Shown: piece by piece, positions 18,429 to 26,486 of the stretch
Numbering within the stretch: the stretch's first letter is position 1
Layout of the letters: each line of letters begins with the position of its first letter
Origin: Treponema sp.
GTDB taxonomy: Bacteria > Spirochaetota > Spirochaetia > Treponematales > Breznakiellaceae
DNA length: 64,000 nucleotides
Assembly: GCA_031256035.1 (NCBI GenBank)
Contig: JAIRRJ010000075.1
Coordinates: 1 to 64,000, forward strand
Reading direction: 5' to 3'
Program-made: the position numbers and the translations under genes
The notes under the pieces: generated by a model
What the model saw: only the letters and a program-made list of their open reading frames with translations
What the model was told of the DNA's origin: nothing
Database searches by the model: none

Positions 18429-19331
18429 CTACTTTTCTTTCCACCAAGTTGATGACGCATAGGGCCTAAAACCAATGCTGTAGTAAAACTGCTGTGAAGA
18501 GCCGACTAAAGCCCTTGTTGCGCCAAGCTCGCCGCAGCGTTTTATTCCTTCCAACACAGCCGCTTTCCCCAATCCCATTTTACGGTACGCCGGTTCAGTT
18601 GCTACAGGCTCAACCAAAGCGCTTTTGGATTTTTGATCATACCACATTCCGCAATGGGAAACATAATCCCCGTTAGGTGCCACTACCGAAATTTTCAGGC
18701 TAAAGTCAACATTCGGTCTGTCCCATTCCTTTTTACTTTCTTCCGAACATTTTTCCCAATCCAAATAAAAAGGGCCTTCCGCGTTCATTTCATGATCAAA
18801 ACCTCGCCATAAACATTGCCCATCTTTGAATAGATCAAAATCTTCCTTGAGGCAGGTTATTTTGAATCTGTCAGGCAAAGTATACTTTATGCTTTCAGGG
18901 TTTATCGGTAAAACCGCGTCTAATTCCCTATCCTGAGTAGGGAAAAAACAATTTTTAGCAGCTATGTTCTGCAATTCTGCATCGCCGTCAAGAATAAGCA
19001 CACGGAATTGTCCGTCTTTTGCCAAATTTATTTTAGCATATAGGAACATTTCCTCTTTGAGATGTTCATACCCATTTAACAACAACAAAAAAGCAGAACC
19101 GAGTCTGGTATCAAAGGTTGCAACGGCAATAATTTTGCCGTTTTCTTCCCAAATCCCAATTTTCTCAACTTTGTCAACGTCAGCCCATTCGTGTTTCAAA
19201 AACGTAAGCATCCAATCCCAACGACCAAAATGATAGTTGGAGCTGTCAAGTTCGATTAAGAAATCCCGAACACGATTATAATCATCACCATACAAAGTGA
19301 TGTTTTGATAAGGTCTAAATTTAACAGACAT
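18429..19331 (-). CDS. GNAT-family N-acetyltransferase
   Basis: The 300-residue protein has a C-terminal GNAT domain (about 190-300) with the acetyl-CoA loop region PAYRKMGLGKAAVLEGIKRC and a typical end GFRPYASSTWWKEK. The N-terminal half (RDFLIELDSSNYHFGRWDWM) is another GNAT-like or partner region. The substrate is unknown. TTAGGAG lies 5 nt before the ATG. It follows the unknown gene at 19379-20389 by 47 bp and is probably transcribed with it from promoter copy d. Confidence 0.82.
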   Translation of the reverse strand: MSVKFRPYQNITLYGDDYNRVRDFLIELDSSNYHFGRWDWMLTFLKHEWADVDKVEKIGIWEENGKIIAVATFDTRLGSAFLLLLNGYEHLKEEMFLYAKINLAKDGQFRVLILDGDAELQNIAAKNCFFPTQDRELDAVLPINPESIKYTLPDRFKITCLKEDFDLFKDGQCLWRGFDHEMNAEGPFYLDWEKCSEESKKEWDRPNVDFSLKISVVAPNGDYVSHCGMWYDQKSKSALVEPVATEPAYRKMGLGKAAVLEGIKRCGELGATRALVGSSQQFYYSIGFRPYASSTWWKEK

Positions 19332-19378
19332 AAATACTCCTAAAATAGTAAATTTTCGAATGGATTATCATAGCATTA

Positions 19379-20389
19379 TCATCTTGGTTTCCACCATTCA
19401 TAAGTGGCGCCCGAACATCCGTGCAATTTGATTAGCGTATCGGAGACACTGGACACTGACCAGTAAACACTGTTGTTATTCCATGCGCAAACATCCGGGT
19501 TGAATAAACTCTCATCATAATTTAGTTCGTCCATTGCCTTTCGGTTGTCCTCAATCATAGACGTATCAGAACTTTGAAGATAAATTTGTTGACGAAAATT
19601 CTGGTCAAAGACCACGCCTTTATCGCACGTCATATATCTTGCCGCACGGCAATAAACTAAATCTTGCGTTATTTGAAAAATGTACATGTGTTTTCCGGTA
19701 TTAACCTGAAGTCCGTCGAAACGATCTTCAGAGGTCATTTCTGTATATCCAACGCTCCATAATTGCAGGCATTTTCCGACACCGGCCTCGCCCGGTAACG
19801 GGCAAGGCGGCATCAAATCTTCCATTGTAAACGATTCATGCATTTCTGCGGCATAAGATACGTTGTCATTAAACATAATCTGCAACGCTTTATTGCCGTC
19901 AACATCAATGGTCAGCATTTGTTTTCCCAACAAGTCTTTCATTTCACCGTCGTTTGCAAAATCATTTGCCAATAGAGCATACTTAAAATCTGCTCCTTCT
20001 GATGCGGGAAATCTGCGTTCACTTCCATCGGCATAATGGACGACTGTTGAGTTATCCCTTAGCGAGAATCTTTTGATTTTTCCGTTTAACAAATCATTTT
20101 CAATATCTGACCAAACGATAGTGCTTTCAGATTTATCCTCAAAAATGATAGTCAGCGTGTCGTCTTGTTGTTTTACGACAGAGCTAATATCTTTATCAAG
20201 CAAATCAAGCACTATTTGCTTAATTCCCCCAGGCATTGTACGGCAAATGCCAACACATTCCAGTTCTCTATTGAACAAAAGCGCTTCCAGTTTTTGATTA
20301 TCCGGGTATCTTCTGTATACGATTACAAACTGTCCGGCAGATACTACCTCTATATCCTTACCGATGTATACTCCATAAGGAACAGTCAT
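19379..20389 (-). CDS. Unknown protein of the sigma regulon
   Basis: I do not recognise the family of this 336-residue protein. It has no signal peptide or membrane helix and starts MTVPYGVYIGKDIEVVSAG. The first half contains several short beta-rich phrases ending in acidic turns (LTIIFEDKSESTIVW, VVHYADGSERRFP). The C-terminal half has several Cys and Trp residues (CLQLWSVGYTEM, YCRAARYMTCDKG, CSGATYEWW). A GGAGG lies 8 nt before the ATG. It is the first gene behind promoter copy d and is followed by the GNAT gene. Confidence 0.75.
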   Translation of the reverse strand: MTVPYGVYIGKDIEVVSAGQFVIVYRRYPDNQKLEALLFNRELECVGICRTMPGGIKQIVLDLLDKDISSVVKQQDDTLTIIFEDKSESTIVWSDIENDLLNGKIKRFSLRDNSTVVHYADGSERRFPASEGADFKYALLANDFANDGEMKDLLGKQMLTIDVDGNKALQIMFNDNVSYAAEMHESFTMEDLMPPCPLPGEAGVGKCLQLWSVGYTEMTSEDRFDGLQVNTGKHMYIFQITQDLVYCRAARYMTCDKGVVFDQNFRQQIYLQSSDTSMIEDNRKAMDELNYDESLFNPDVCAWNNNSVYWSVSSVSDTLIKLHGCSGATYEWWKPR

Positions 20390-20423
20390 ACATTTACCTC
20401 CAAAATTGAACTAAAATATCTGT

Positions 20424-20462
20424 ATATATAGTGAATGAAATCAGGGAAAGGTTGGAAAATTG
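20424..20462 (-). promoter_or_regulatory. Repeated ECF-type promoter, copy d
   Basis: The minus strand reads TCCAACCTTTCCCTG and ATTCACTATATAT with the conserved 16-nt spacing from AACC to CACT. It lies 34 nt before the ATG of the unknown gene ending at 20389. Confidence 0.7.
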
Positions 20463-20515
20463 CTGCGCAAGCGACTTCTTTTCATATACGCCCTGTTAGG
20501 CAGCATTAGGGCATT

Positions 20516-20968
20516 TTATTCCCGAATTATTAGCTTCTCTGCCCAGCTATCAATGAAATCTGTACCTTTTTCTTTAATAATCAAACCATTTTTATAAATC
20601 CTTTCTTCATATGTAATATTTTCATCGACTTGTTCTCTTCTTAATATTAATAATTCATCATCTACATTATAAATAGTAGAATTTAAATGTTTATTTCCAG
20701 CTTCTATTGAATATGATTTAATATCATCTTCAAGTAAATTTGCTGTTGTACTAAAATTATTACTATCATTTATAGAATAACTAATAATTGCTCCATCACT
20801 GCTGAAATTTATACTTACTCTTTCAATATTATTTTTATCAAATAATTTTACAGAATGGAATCCATTATTATCCTGTTCCATTCTATATCCAACAGTATCT
20901 TTTTTAACCCCGCAAGAAAATAAAGATATTAGAGCTAAACCAAAAAAGAAAAACCTAATCATATTCAT
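20516..20968 (-). CDS. Small lipoprotein, unknown function
   Basis: The ~150-residue lipoprotein has signal MNMIRFFFFGLALISLFSC. The start at 20968 is preferred because GGAGG lies 5 nt upstream; an ATG 12 nt earlier has no such site. The mature part is beta-rich (VKLFDKNNIERVSINFSSDG, TYEERIYKNGLIIKEKG), resembling the repeat pattern of MORN or YD-type antitoxin-like and lipid-contact proteins, but no family is assigned. It follows the S41 peptidase gene by about 40 bp and is probably in the same transcript. Low GC. Confidence 0.7.
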   Translation of the reverse strand: MNMIRFFFFGLALISLFSCGVKKDTVGYRMEQDNNGFHSVKLFDKNNIERVSINFSSDGAIISYSINDSNNFSTTANLLEDDIKSYSIEAGNKHLNSTIYNVDDELLILRREQVDENITYEERIYKNGLIIKEKGTDFIDSWAEKLIIRE

Positions 20969-21009
20969 AAATGCCTCCATAAAAACAATAATTATTTATT
21001 AGTCTATTG

Positions 21010-22305
21010 TCAATCCATTTTATTGATTTTTTCCCGCAGGACATCAATCCCTTTCCTGAAAACACGGTCATAATTATTTTTGTAGTCATCAATAGAAGGT
21101 ACGGCATATATATCAGGCTGAACACCAATGTTAATAAATTCCTTGCCATTTGGGTAAAGAGACCACTTGGTGCATATTCTAAAACTCCCCCCTCCGGGTA
21201 AATCAAAAAAAACAGCCTGTCCTGTCGAACCAGCACTTGCTGTTCCGACGATTGTAGCCCGTTTTATATTATCGAAAGCCACTAAAAAATCTTCCGCCGC
21301 CGATCCTGTATTATGATTTGCAAGAATAACCAATGGCTGATCCAGATATACTTGGCTGTAAGTTCCTGAAAGGTATACAAATTCTTCATTATCCTTTGAT
21401 CTGATCCTGAGAGCTTCAAAATTGTGATCTTTAATGAATTTTTGTGCTACACTATACCCATAACCCGACATACCTCCGCTGTTATTTCTTACATCAATTA
21501 TATACCCGCTGCAATTTTCTATTTCAGGTAGAATCCTGTTGAATTCAGTTCGCAAATAATCATACATAAAAGTTGGAATTGTTATTACCGCGATGTTGTC
21601 ATTGGTCAGTTCAACTTTTAGTCCTTCCGATTCAAACAGAACAATCAACGGTTCATCCTTGACCAATGGATTTATTGCACCTTTCCAATTAATTTTTTTT
21701 ATTGTAGCCTTAACTTTATATGTCTTTTTTTCAGTCGTTATTTCCAGTTCTTTCCCGTATTCTACAATAGGTAAAAAATAATTTACCAGCTCATATGCGC
21801 CGTCCAATTTTTCGTGCCAAAAATACGGATACATATTTTCTGTCAAATAATCATTAACATCCATTTGATTTATGTTGATAACTTCACTGAATAACTCAAT
21901 ATCCATTTTTTTATCACAGGCCGAAATATAGTGTTTGCCATCCAAGTACATAAACCAAATGGGAAATCTGCCCCAGTCTTTATACCCTTCGGGAAAAGAA
22001 GCGATACCCGTATGCCCGTCACGCAGAAGGGTTATAAACCTTGACAATTCCAGATAGTATTTTCGGGTATCATCCTCTTTTGATATGTTGATAAGTGCCT
22101 CATTATAAGCGGCATCCCAATCCAAATCGGTCAGATTCATCCAAAACGGGAAATTGTTTCGCGCTTCATTCCAAATCATGGACAAACCAGCAACTCTTTC
22201 TTCCTCGGTCAAGGTCGGCATACTGTTTTGAAGATTATTAGTACCGCATGAACTCAGAGCCAAATGAATAAACACTAAAAAAAGACAGTTAATTTTTGTT
22301 TTCAA
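21010..22305 (-). CDS. S41-family (C-terminal processing-type) peptidase lipoprotein
   Basis: The ~431-residue protein has a lipoprotein signal (LFLVFIHLALSSC) and an S41 catalytic domain. The segment YIIDVRNNSGGMSGYGYSVA is followed by LANHNTGSAAEDFLVAFDN, which carries the nucleophilic Ser. GTASAGSTGQAVFFDLPGGG and GVQPDIYAV complete the fold. I choose a TTG start at 22305 because AAAGGAG sits 8 nt upstream and the signal begins there (KTKINCLFL); an upstream ATG at 22338 falls almost at the transcription start. It should be an envelope-anchored serine peptidase, so this regulon holds two anchored peptidases. Confidence 0.85.
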   Translation of the reverse strand: MKTKINCLFLVFIHLALSSCGTNNLQNSMPTLTEEERVAGLSMIWNEARNNFPFWMNLTDLDWDAAYNEALINISKEDDTRKYYLELSRFITLLRDGHTGIASFPEGYKDWGRFPIWFMYLDGKHYISACDKKMDIELFSEVININQMDVNDYLTENMYPYFWHEKLDGAYELVNYFLPIVEYGKELEITTEKKTYKVKATIKKINWKGAINPLVKDEPLIVLFESEGLKVELTNDNIAVITIPTFMYDYLRTEFNRILPEIENCSGYIIDVRNNSGGMSGYGYSVAQKFIKDHNFEALRIRSKDNEEFVYLSGTYSQVYLDQPLVILANHNTGSAAEDFLVAFDNIKRATIVGTASAGSTGQAVFFDLPGGGSFRICTKWSLYPNGKEFINIGVQPDIYAVPSIDDYKNNYDRVFRKGIDVLREKINKMD

Positions 22306-22346
22306 TTGTCGAGCTCCTTTGTTATTCAACATTACCAATCCAGCTA

Positions 22347-22385
22347 ATATATAGTGAATAAAATCAGGGGAAGGTTGGTAAATTT
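22347..22385 (-). promoter_or_regulatory. Repeated ECF-type promoter, copy e (S41 peptidase)
   Basis: The minus strand reads ACCAACCTTCCCCTG and ATTCACTATATAT with 16 nt between AACC and CACT. It lies 41 nt before the TTG start of the S41 peptidase gene. Confidence 0.72.
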
Positions 22386-22401
22386 ATGCAAAAATGCACT
22401 C

Positions 22402-23022
22402 TTATGTTTTCTTATTTTCGTAAATAACATTATCCCCGGCAATTACGGCGCCATGAGCAATTTCGCAAGTGACACTATCTCCGGCGTTTACACTGCCCCC
22501 GACATTCCCGCAAGTAACACTGTCGCCTGCATTTACATCACCCTCGACATTCCCACAATTAACACCATCGCCGGCGTTTACACTACCCACGACATTGGTG
22601 CAATTTACAGTATCGCCTGCATTTACATCACCCTTAACATTACCGCAGTTTACATTACAGCCTGCTTCTACATTCAGGACATCACCTTCAATGGTAAGCG
22701 TAAATTTTGACATATCGTCACATTCTTTAAGAATCTTCCTGCCCTTGTAAATCACCCCGCGGATGGTATCATCATCGTCCCAATCCACGGAACATACAGT
22801 TTGAGGTTTTCTGCCGAAAAGCGTGTCAATGCTGACCGCAAAAAGCTGCGCAAGCATCGGAAGCATGATAATGTCAGGCGAAGTCTGAGCGTTTTCCCAT
22901 TTACTCACCGCCTGAAACGAAATATTCAGTTTTTCCGCAAGGCCTTCCTGTGTTAAACCCATCTTCTTTCTTAATTTGAGAATATTCTCCGCCAATGTTT
23001 GCAAATAATCAGAACCATTCAT
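22402..23022 (-). CDS. XRE regulator with C-terminal 15-residue repeats
   Basis: The ~206-residue protein joins a Cro/CI helix-turn-helix (about residues 8-65: LRKKMGLTQEGLAEKLNIS, FQAVSKWENAQTSPD) to a C-terminal solenoid. The solenoid has five copies of a 15-residue unit of the form V-N-C-G-N-V-x-G-D/S-V-N-A-G-D-x. Such GDVNAGD units are typical of polymer-forming or beta-helix modules. Most repeats place a Cys at the same position, giving a Cys ladder that could bind metal or sense redox. I prefer the Met at 23022; another Met lies at 23034 with its AAGG too close. The upstream region does not carry the repeated ECF promoter. Confidence 0.82.
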   Translation of the reverse strand: MNGSDYLQTLAENILKLRKKMGLTQEGLAEKLNISFQAVSKWENAQTSPDIIMLPMLAQLFAVSIDTLFGRKPQTVCSVDWDDDDTIRGVIYKGRKILKECDDMSKFTLTIEGDVLNVEAGCNVNCGNVKGDVNAGDTVNCTNVVGSVNAGDGVNCGNVEGDVNAGDSVTCGNVGGSVNAGDSVTCEIAHGAVIAGDNVIYENKKT

Positions 23023-23082
23023 CGTTTTACCCATCCTTATTAGTTTTTGATACTTATATAGTACCCAAATTTTTAACCGGAG

Positions 23083-23328
23083 TTAATAACTTGTTTGTTG
23101 AATATACTCAACCGGCAGTTGAATTACTGATTCTTTCCCATTAATATATAGATACCTCAAATAAGATTTAAGCCATCTATAAAGATGATACGATTTTTTC
23201 TTACATTCAATTACTCCGCCGTCAAAAATGAAATCAGTTTTACGGCAATGAGGACATCTGCATTTTTCCAAGGCAGCCCTTCTGAGACAGTGTTTACATT
23301 TTTTTGTTTCCACAATTTCCTTTTTCAT
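23083..23328 (-). CDS. Small zinc-ribbon-like protein
   Basis: The 81-residue basic protein has the cysteine pattern CKHCLRRAALEKCRCPHC, likely one zinc site, followed by an aromatic-rich tail (HLYRWLKSYLRYLYI). AAGGAAC precedes the ATG. It is directly behind promoter copy f, so it is a member of the sigma regulon. The family is not recognised; DNA or protein binding is only a guess. Confidence 0.65.
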   Translation of the reverse strand: MKKEIVETKKCKHCLRRAALEKCRCPHCRKTDFIFDGGVIECKKKSYHLYRWLKSYLRYLYINGKESVIQLPVEYIQQTSY

Positions 23329-23362
23329 TTCATTGTTCCTTATCTGTTTATTTTCTTTGCAT

Positions 23363-23401
23363 ATATACAGTGAAAGGAATCAGAAAAAGGTTTGTAAATT
23401 G
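23363..23401 (-). promoter_or_regulatory. Repeated ECF-type promoter, copy f
   Basis: The minus strand reads ACAAACCTTTTTCTG and TTTCACTGTATAT, the most divergent of the six good copies but with the same 16-nt AACC to CACT spacing. It lies 34 nt before the zinc-ribbon gene. Confidence 0.65.
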
Positions 23402-23438
23402 TTGAGTTACTGATTTTTATATATTAGGATTATACTGA

Positions 23439-23466
23439 TTGACAAAATAAAAATATTAGTTATACT
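23439..23466 (+). promoter_or_regulatory. Housekeeping promoter
   Basis: TTGACA (23439-23444), a 16-bp spacer and TATACT (23461-23466) point to the small membrane protein at 23486, and possibly on to the SDR/PfkB genes. Confidence 0.65.
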
Positions 23467-23485
23467 TAAAACAGGAGTGTAGAAT

Positions 23486-23704
23486 ATGGGATTGGGATAT
23501 ATCGGAGTTTTTATACCTTTTGTTGCATTGTCTATTCCTATTTTGGCAATTGCGCTTTCCTTCAGGCGAAAAACTCAAGAGCATAAATTAAGGGAACTTG
23601 AACTGCAAAAAGAAATTTTGGAATTAGAAATTAGAAAACAAAATAATACGATAATATTACTGGAAGAGGAAAATAAAAAGCTTGATAAAATAATAAATAC
23701 ATGA
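23486..23704 (+). CDS. Small membrane protein with coiled coil
   Basis: The 72-residue protein has one N-terminal membrane helix (about 5-27, IGVFIPFVALSIPILAIAL). A highly charged coiled-coil tail follows, rich in Glu, Lys and Leu (LRELELQKEILELEIRKQ, LLEEENKKLDKI). AGGAGTG lies before the ATG and a near-consensus promoter is just upstream, so it is very likely real. No family is recognised. Its topology recalls small membrane-anchored scaffold or phage-shock-type proteins, without detectable sequence motifs. Confidence 0.7.
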   Translation: MGLGYIGVFIPFVALSIPILAIALSFRRKTQEHKLRELELQKEILELEIRKQNNTIILLEEENKKLDKIINT

Positions 23705-23732
23705 ACATTCATTTTAGAGGGAGCTTTGAAAT

Positions 23733-24488
23733 ATGGAAATCAACCTGAAAGGAAAAATTGCACTCGTTACCGGCGCGACCGGGCAGTTAGGGCGTGTAAT
23801 GGTGCGGACGCTCGCTTCCTGCGGAGCAGATGTCGTGGTGCATTACCACAATAACAAATCAATGGCGGATTCGCTCGTGGGCGAAATTACCGCGATAGGC
23901 AGCCGCGCTGTTGCGGTGCAGGCGGACATAACCGATGCAGCATCGGTAAACCAAATGCGCGATACAATAAAATCCGCGTTAGGTGAACCTGACATTATCG
24001 TGAACAACGCGATGATTCAGTTTGTCTGGACATCGGTAATAGAACAGGACATCGCGGATTTTCAAAGGCAGTTTGATGCCTGTGTAATGCAGAGCGTGCT
24101 TACGGCAAAAGCGTTTCTCCCCGCAATGTACGCGAAGGGCAGCGGGCGCTTTATCGGCATAAATACCGAATGTTCCGCCCAGTGCAACGCGAACGCGTCG
24201 GCGTATTCATTGGCGAAACGCGGCATGGACGGCCTGTACCGCGCGCTTGCCAAGGAAGCCGGTCCCAACGGCGTTAATGTCAATCAGGTCGCACCGGGTT
24301 GGACAATCAGCGACAAGGACAGGGAAGAGCATACGGAAGTCGTCCCGGCATATTCAGCTAACGTGCCGCTCCGGCGCCGGGGAACCGATCAGGAAATAGC
24401 CAATGTGGTGTTGTTTCTGGCGTCTGAACTTTCTTCGTTTATCACCGGCGTGTGTATTCCCGTCAGCGGCGGCAATGTGATGGTATAA
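23733..24488 (+). CDS. SDR-family oxidoreductase (FabG-like)
   Basis: The 251-residue classical short-chain dehydrogenase has a TGATGQLG cofactor loop, VNNAM in place of NNAG, and the catalytic SAYSLAKRG (Tyr-x-x-x-Lys). The C-terminus FITGVCIPVSGG is typical. AGGGAG precedes the ATG. It is followed 6 nt later by a PfkB kinase, suggesting a polyol or sugar-alcohol oxidation step before phosphorylation. The substrate cannot be read. Confidence 0.88.
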   Translation: MEINLKGKIALVTGATGQLGRVMVRTLASCGADVVVHYHNNKSMADSLVGEITAIGSRAVAVQADITDAASVNQMRDTIKSALGEPDIIVNNAMIQFVWTSVIEQDIADFQRQFDACVMQSVLTAKAFLPAMYAKGSGRFIGINTECSAQCNANASAYSLAKRGMDGLYRALAKEAGPNGVNVNQVAPGWTISDKDREEHTEVVPAYSANVPLRRRGTDQEIANVVLFLASELSSFITGVCIPVSGGNVMV

Positions 24489-24494
24489 TTTCTC

Positions 24495-25493
24495 ATGGAC
24501 AGAAAAGGGATTTGCGTTGCGGGCAATCTGGTCGTTGATATTCTGTATCCGGTAACGGGGCTGCCTAAACCCGGAGAGCTTACCACCATACAGGAAGGGA
24601 TCACCCGAAGCACCGGCGGGGCTGTCTGCAATGTCATCGGAGACCTCGCCCGCATGGATCCGCTGCTGCCCCTTACCGCGCTGGGAAGGGTTGGCGATGA
24701 TGCTGAAGGCGATTATGTTCTTGGGACACTGCGCCCGTTTAAAAATGTTGATCTTTCCATGATCAAGCGTGATGGGAAAACCGCTTTTACGGCTGTCATG
24801 GCGGACAGCGTTTCAAAGGAGCGGACTTTTTTTCACTACCGCGGCGCCAATGCGCAATTCTGCGAAGACGACATCGACTGGGAGAAAATCACTTCAAGTT
24901 TCCTGCACATTGGCTATATTCTGATTCTTGACGCGCTTGATGAAGAGGATTCGCAATACGGAACCAAAATGGCGCGCCTCCTCTGTCACGCGCAGGAACG
25001 TGGTATAAAAACATCGCTGGATGTGGTCAGCGAAGCCGGAGAGCGCTCCAAACGCCTTGCGCCGCCTAGCCTTAAATATGCCGATTACTGCATCATTAAC
25101 GAAGTCGAAGCCGGCCAGATTACCGGCATCAATCTGCGGGATGACGCGGGAATGTTGATAGCTTCCGATATACCCAAAGCGCTTGAGGCAATCAAAAAAA
25201 TGGGCGTTTCCCAATGGGTAGTGATCCACAGTCCCGAAGGCGGCTTCGGTATTGATCATCGAAGGTTTGTGTATTCCCCCGCGTTTAATCTTCCCGCAGA
25301 TTACATCAAGGGAAAAGTCGGCGCTGGAGACGCTTTCTGCGCCGGGGTTATCTACGTCGCTTCCAATGGCGGAAGTCTTGAGGAAGCGCTTGAACTTGGG
25401 AACGCGGCTGCGGCGGCTTCCCTTTCAACGCCCGAATCCACCGTGGGTATGCTTCCCGCTGCGGAACTTAAAAATTTACGGAAACAGTTTTAA
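24495..25493 (+). CDS. PfkB-family carbohydrate kinase
   Basis: The 332-residue ribokinase-like protein has the N-terminal signature region GGAVCNVIGDLARM and the C-terminal PfkB motif VKGKVGAGDAFCAGVIY with the catalytic Asp in GAGDAF. It phosphorylates a sugar or nucleoside with ATP; the substrate is not predictable. There is no Shine-Dalgarno. An extended -10 (TGGTATAAT, 24481-24489) overlaps the stop of the SDR gene and ends 5 nt before the ATG, so a leaderless transcript may start at the gene inside the operon. It overlaps the GH26 gene tail to tail by 4 bp. Confidence 0.9.
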   Translation: MDRKGICVAGNLVVDILYPVTGLPKPGELTTIQEGITRSTGGAVCNVIGDLARMDPLLPLTALGRVGDDAEGDYVLGTLRPFKNVDLSMIKRDGKTAFTAVMADSVSKERTFFHYRGANAQFCEDDIDWEKITSSFLHIGYILILDALDEEDSQYGTKMARLLCHAQERGIKTSLDVVSEAGERSKRLAPPSLKYADYCIINEVEAGQITGINLRDDAGMLIASDIPKALEAIKKMGVSQWVVIHSPEGGFGIDHRRFVYSPAFNLPADYIKGKVGAGDAFCAGVIYVASNGGSLEEALELGNAAAAASLSTPESTVGMLPAAELKNLRKQF

Positions 25494-26449
25494 TACAACG
25501 CCGGAAGTTTGTCCAGCGTTATGCCGTAGTCGCTGTTATATGCAAAACGCAGCTCATCATGGCTTGTCGCTTCTTCGCTGCACCTGCCCTTGCTCCATGT
25601 CATAAACCAAGTCCACGGAACGCGAGTTTTTGCAAGGGTCGCAAGGCCGGGAATGGGTCCGTTTTCGCCTAACGCCGTGAGTTTATCAGCGGATGTAATT
25701 TTTACAAGCTCGTCATGGGCTTCTTTGTAATCGCTGTGGGTATGATCCGGCAGATACATATCGCGCGAGATCACATCGCAGTAACTGTCGCCCACATAAC
25801 CTTCCGGCAGCGGAGAGTTCCACACCCAGATTAAATTATTTAACTCGTGCACTTTTGTATAACGCTCGTACATATCCCGAAACAACGCACGCGCCGTTTC
25901 CGGCCCGCGGTTTCCCCACCAGAACCAGTTTCCCTCTGATTCATGGAAAGGCCTCCACAAAACCGGCACGCGCATTTGGCAAAAGGATTTGAGCAATTCC
26001 GCCATCGCGTCCATGTCGTTAATAAAAGCCGCTCTTTCGACTGTCCCATCTTTCAGCGCAAGCCGCGCGTCAAAGGGCGTGTTTTTCTGATAGAATGCCT
26101 TGTCCGCGCCGTACAACGGCGAAAACCAGTGCCACGTAAAAGTGATCAACCCCTTGCGTTCAGCCCAGGCATACGCTTTTTCCAGCGTGTGCTTGTTTTC
26201 TTCCACCTCGGTCAGACATTCGGGACTGCTGTCCTTGTAGTTGATGTTAGGTGAATATGCCAGCAGTTCAAATCCGCATAAAGCAGGCTCTTTTCCCGTT
26301 ACCGTGCGGATATACGCAAGTTCTTCCTGCGCCATCGTCTGTGTGTGCTGCCCCAGCACAATTCCCCGCCCGCGCAGATCGGCAAGATAATCCAATAAAT
26401 TCCGCGCTTCCGCAGTTGCGTTGGGGTTGCAAGGTTCGTATCTTTTCAT
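25490..26449 (-). CDS. Glycoside hydrolase family 26, beta-mannanase-like, intracellular
   Basis: The 319-residue enzyme has the GH26 acid/base Glu in VLWRPFHESEGNWFWWG and the probable nucleophile Glu in LTALGENGPIP. The aromatic TWHWFSP segment is also typical. No signal peptide is present, so it would act on imported manno-oligosaccharides. The -10 TGCTATAAT (26456-26464 on the minus strand) ends 6 nt before the ATG and no Shine-Dalgarno is seen, again suggesting a leaderless mRNA. It is divergent from the ThuA/GH27 pair, which has a normal ribosome site. Exact activity (mannanase or exo-mannobiohydrolase) is not resolved. Confidence 0.88.
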   Translation of the reverse strand: MKRYEPCNPNATAEARNLLDYLADLRGRGIVLGQHTQTMAQEELAYIRTVTGKEPALCGFELLAYSPNINYKDSSPECLTEVEENKHTLEKAYAWAERKGLITFTWHWFSPLYGADKAFYQKNTPFDARLALKDGTVERAAFINDMDAMAELLKSFCQMRVPVLWRPFHESEGNWFWWGNRGPETARALFRDMYERYTKVHELNNLIWVWNSPLPEGYVGDSYCDVISRDMYLPDHTHSDYKEAHDELVKITSADKLTALGENGPIPGLATLAKTRVPWTWFMTWSKGRCSEEATSHDELRFAYNSDYGITLDKLPALY

Positions 26450-26486
26450 GGTACAATTATAGCATAAATTTATTTAGGAGAAAACC

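Noticed and set aside
22469-22710. Regular 45-bp repeats considered as a CRISPR array
   Set aside because: They encode the 15-residue protein repeats of the XRE gene and have no unique spacers.
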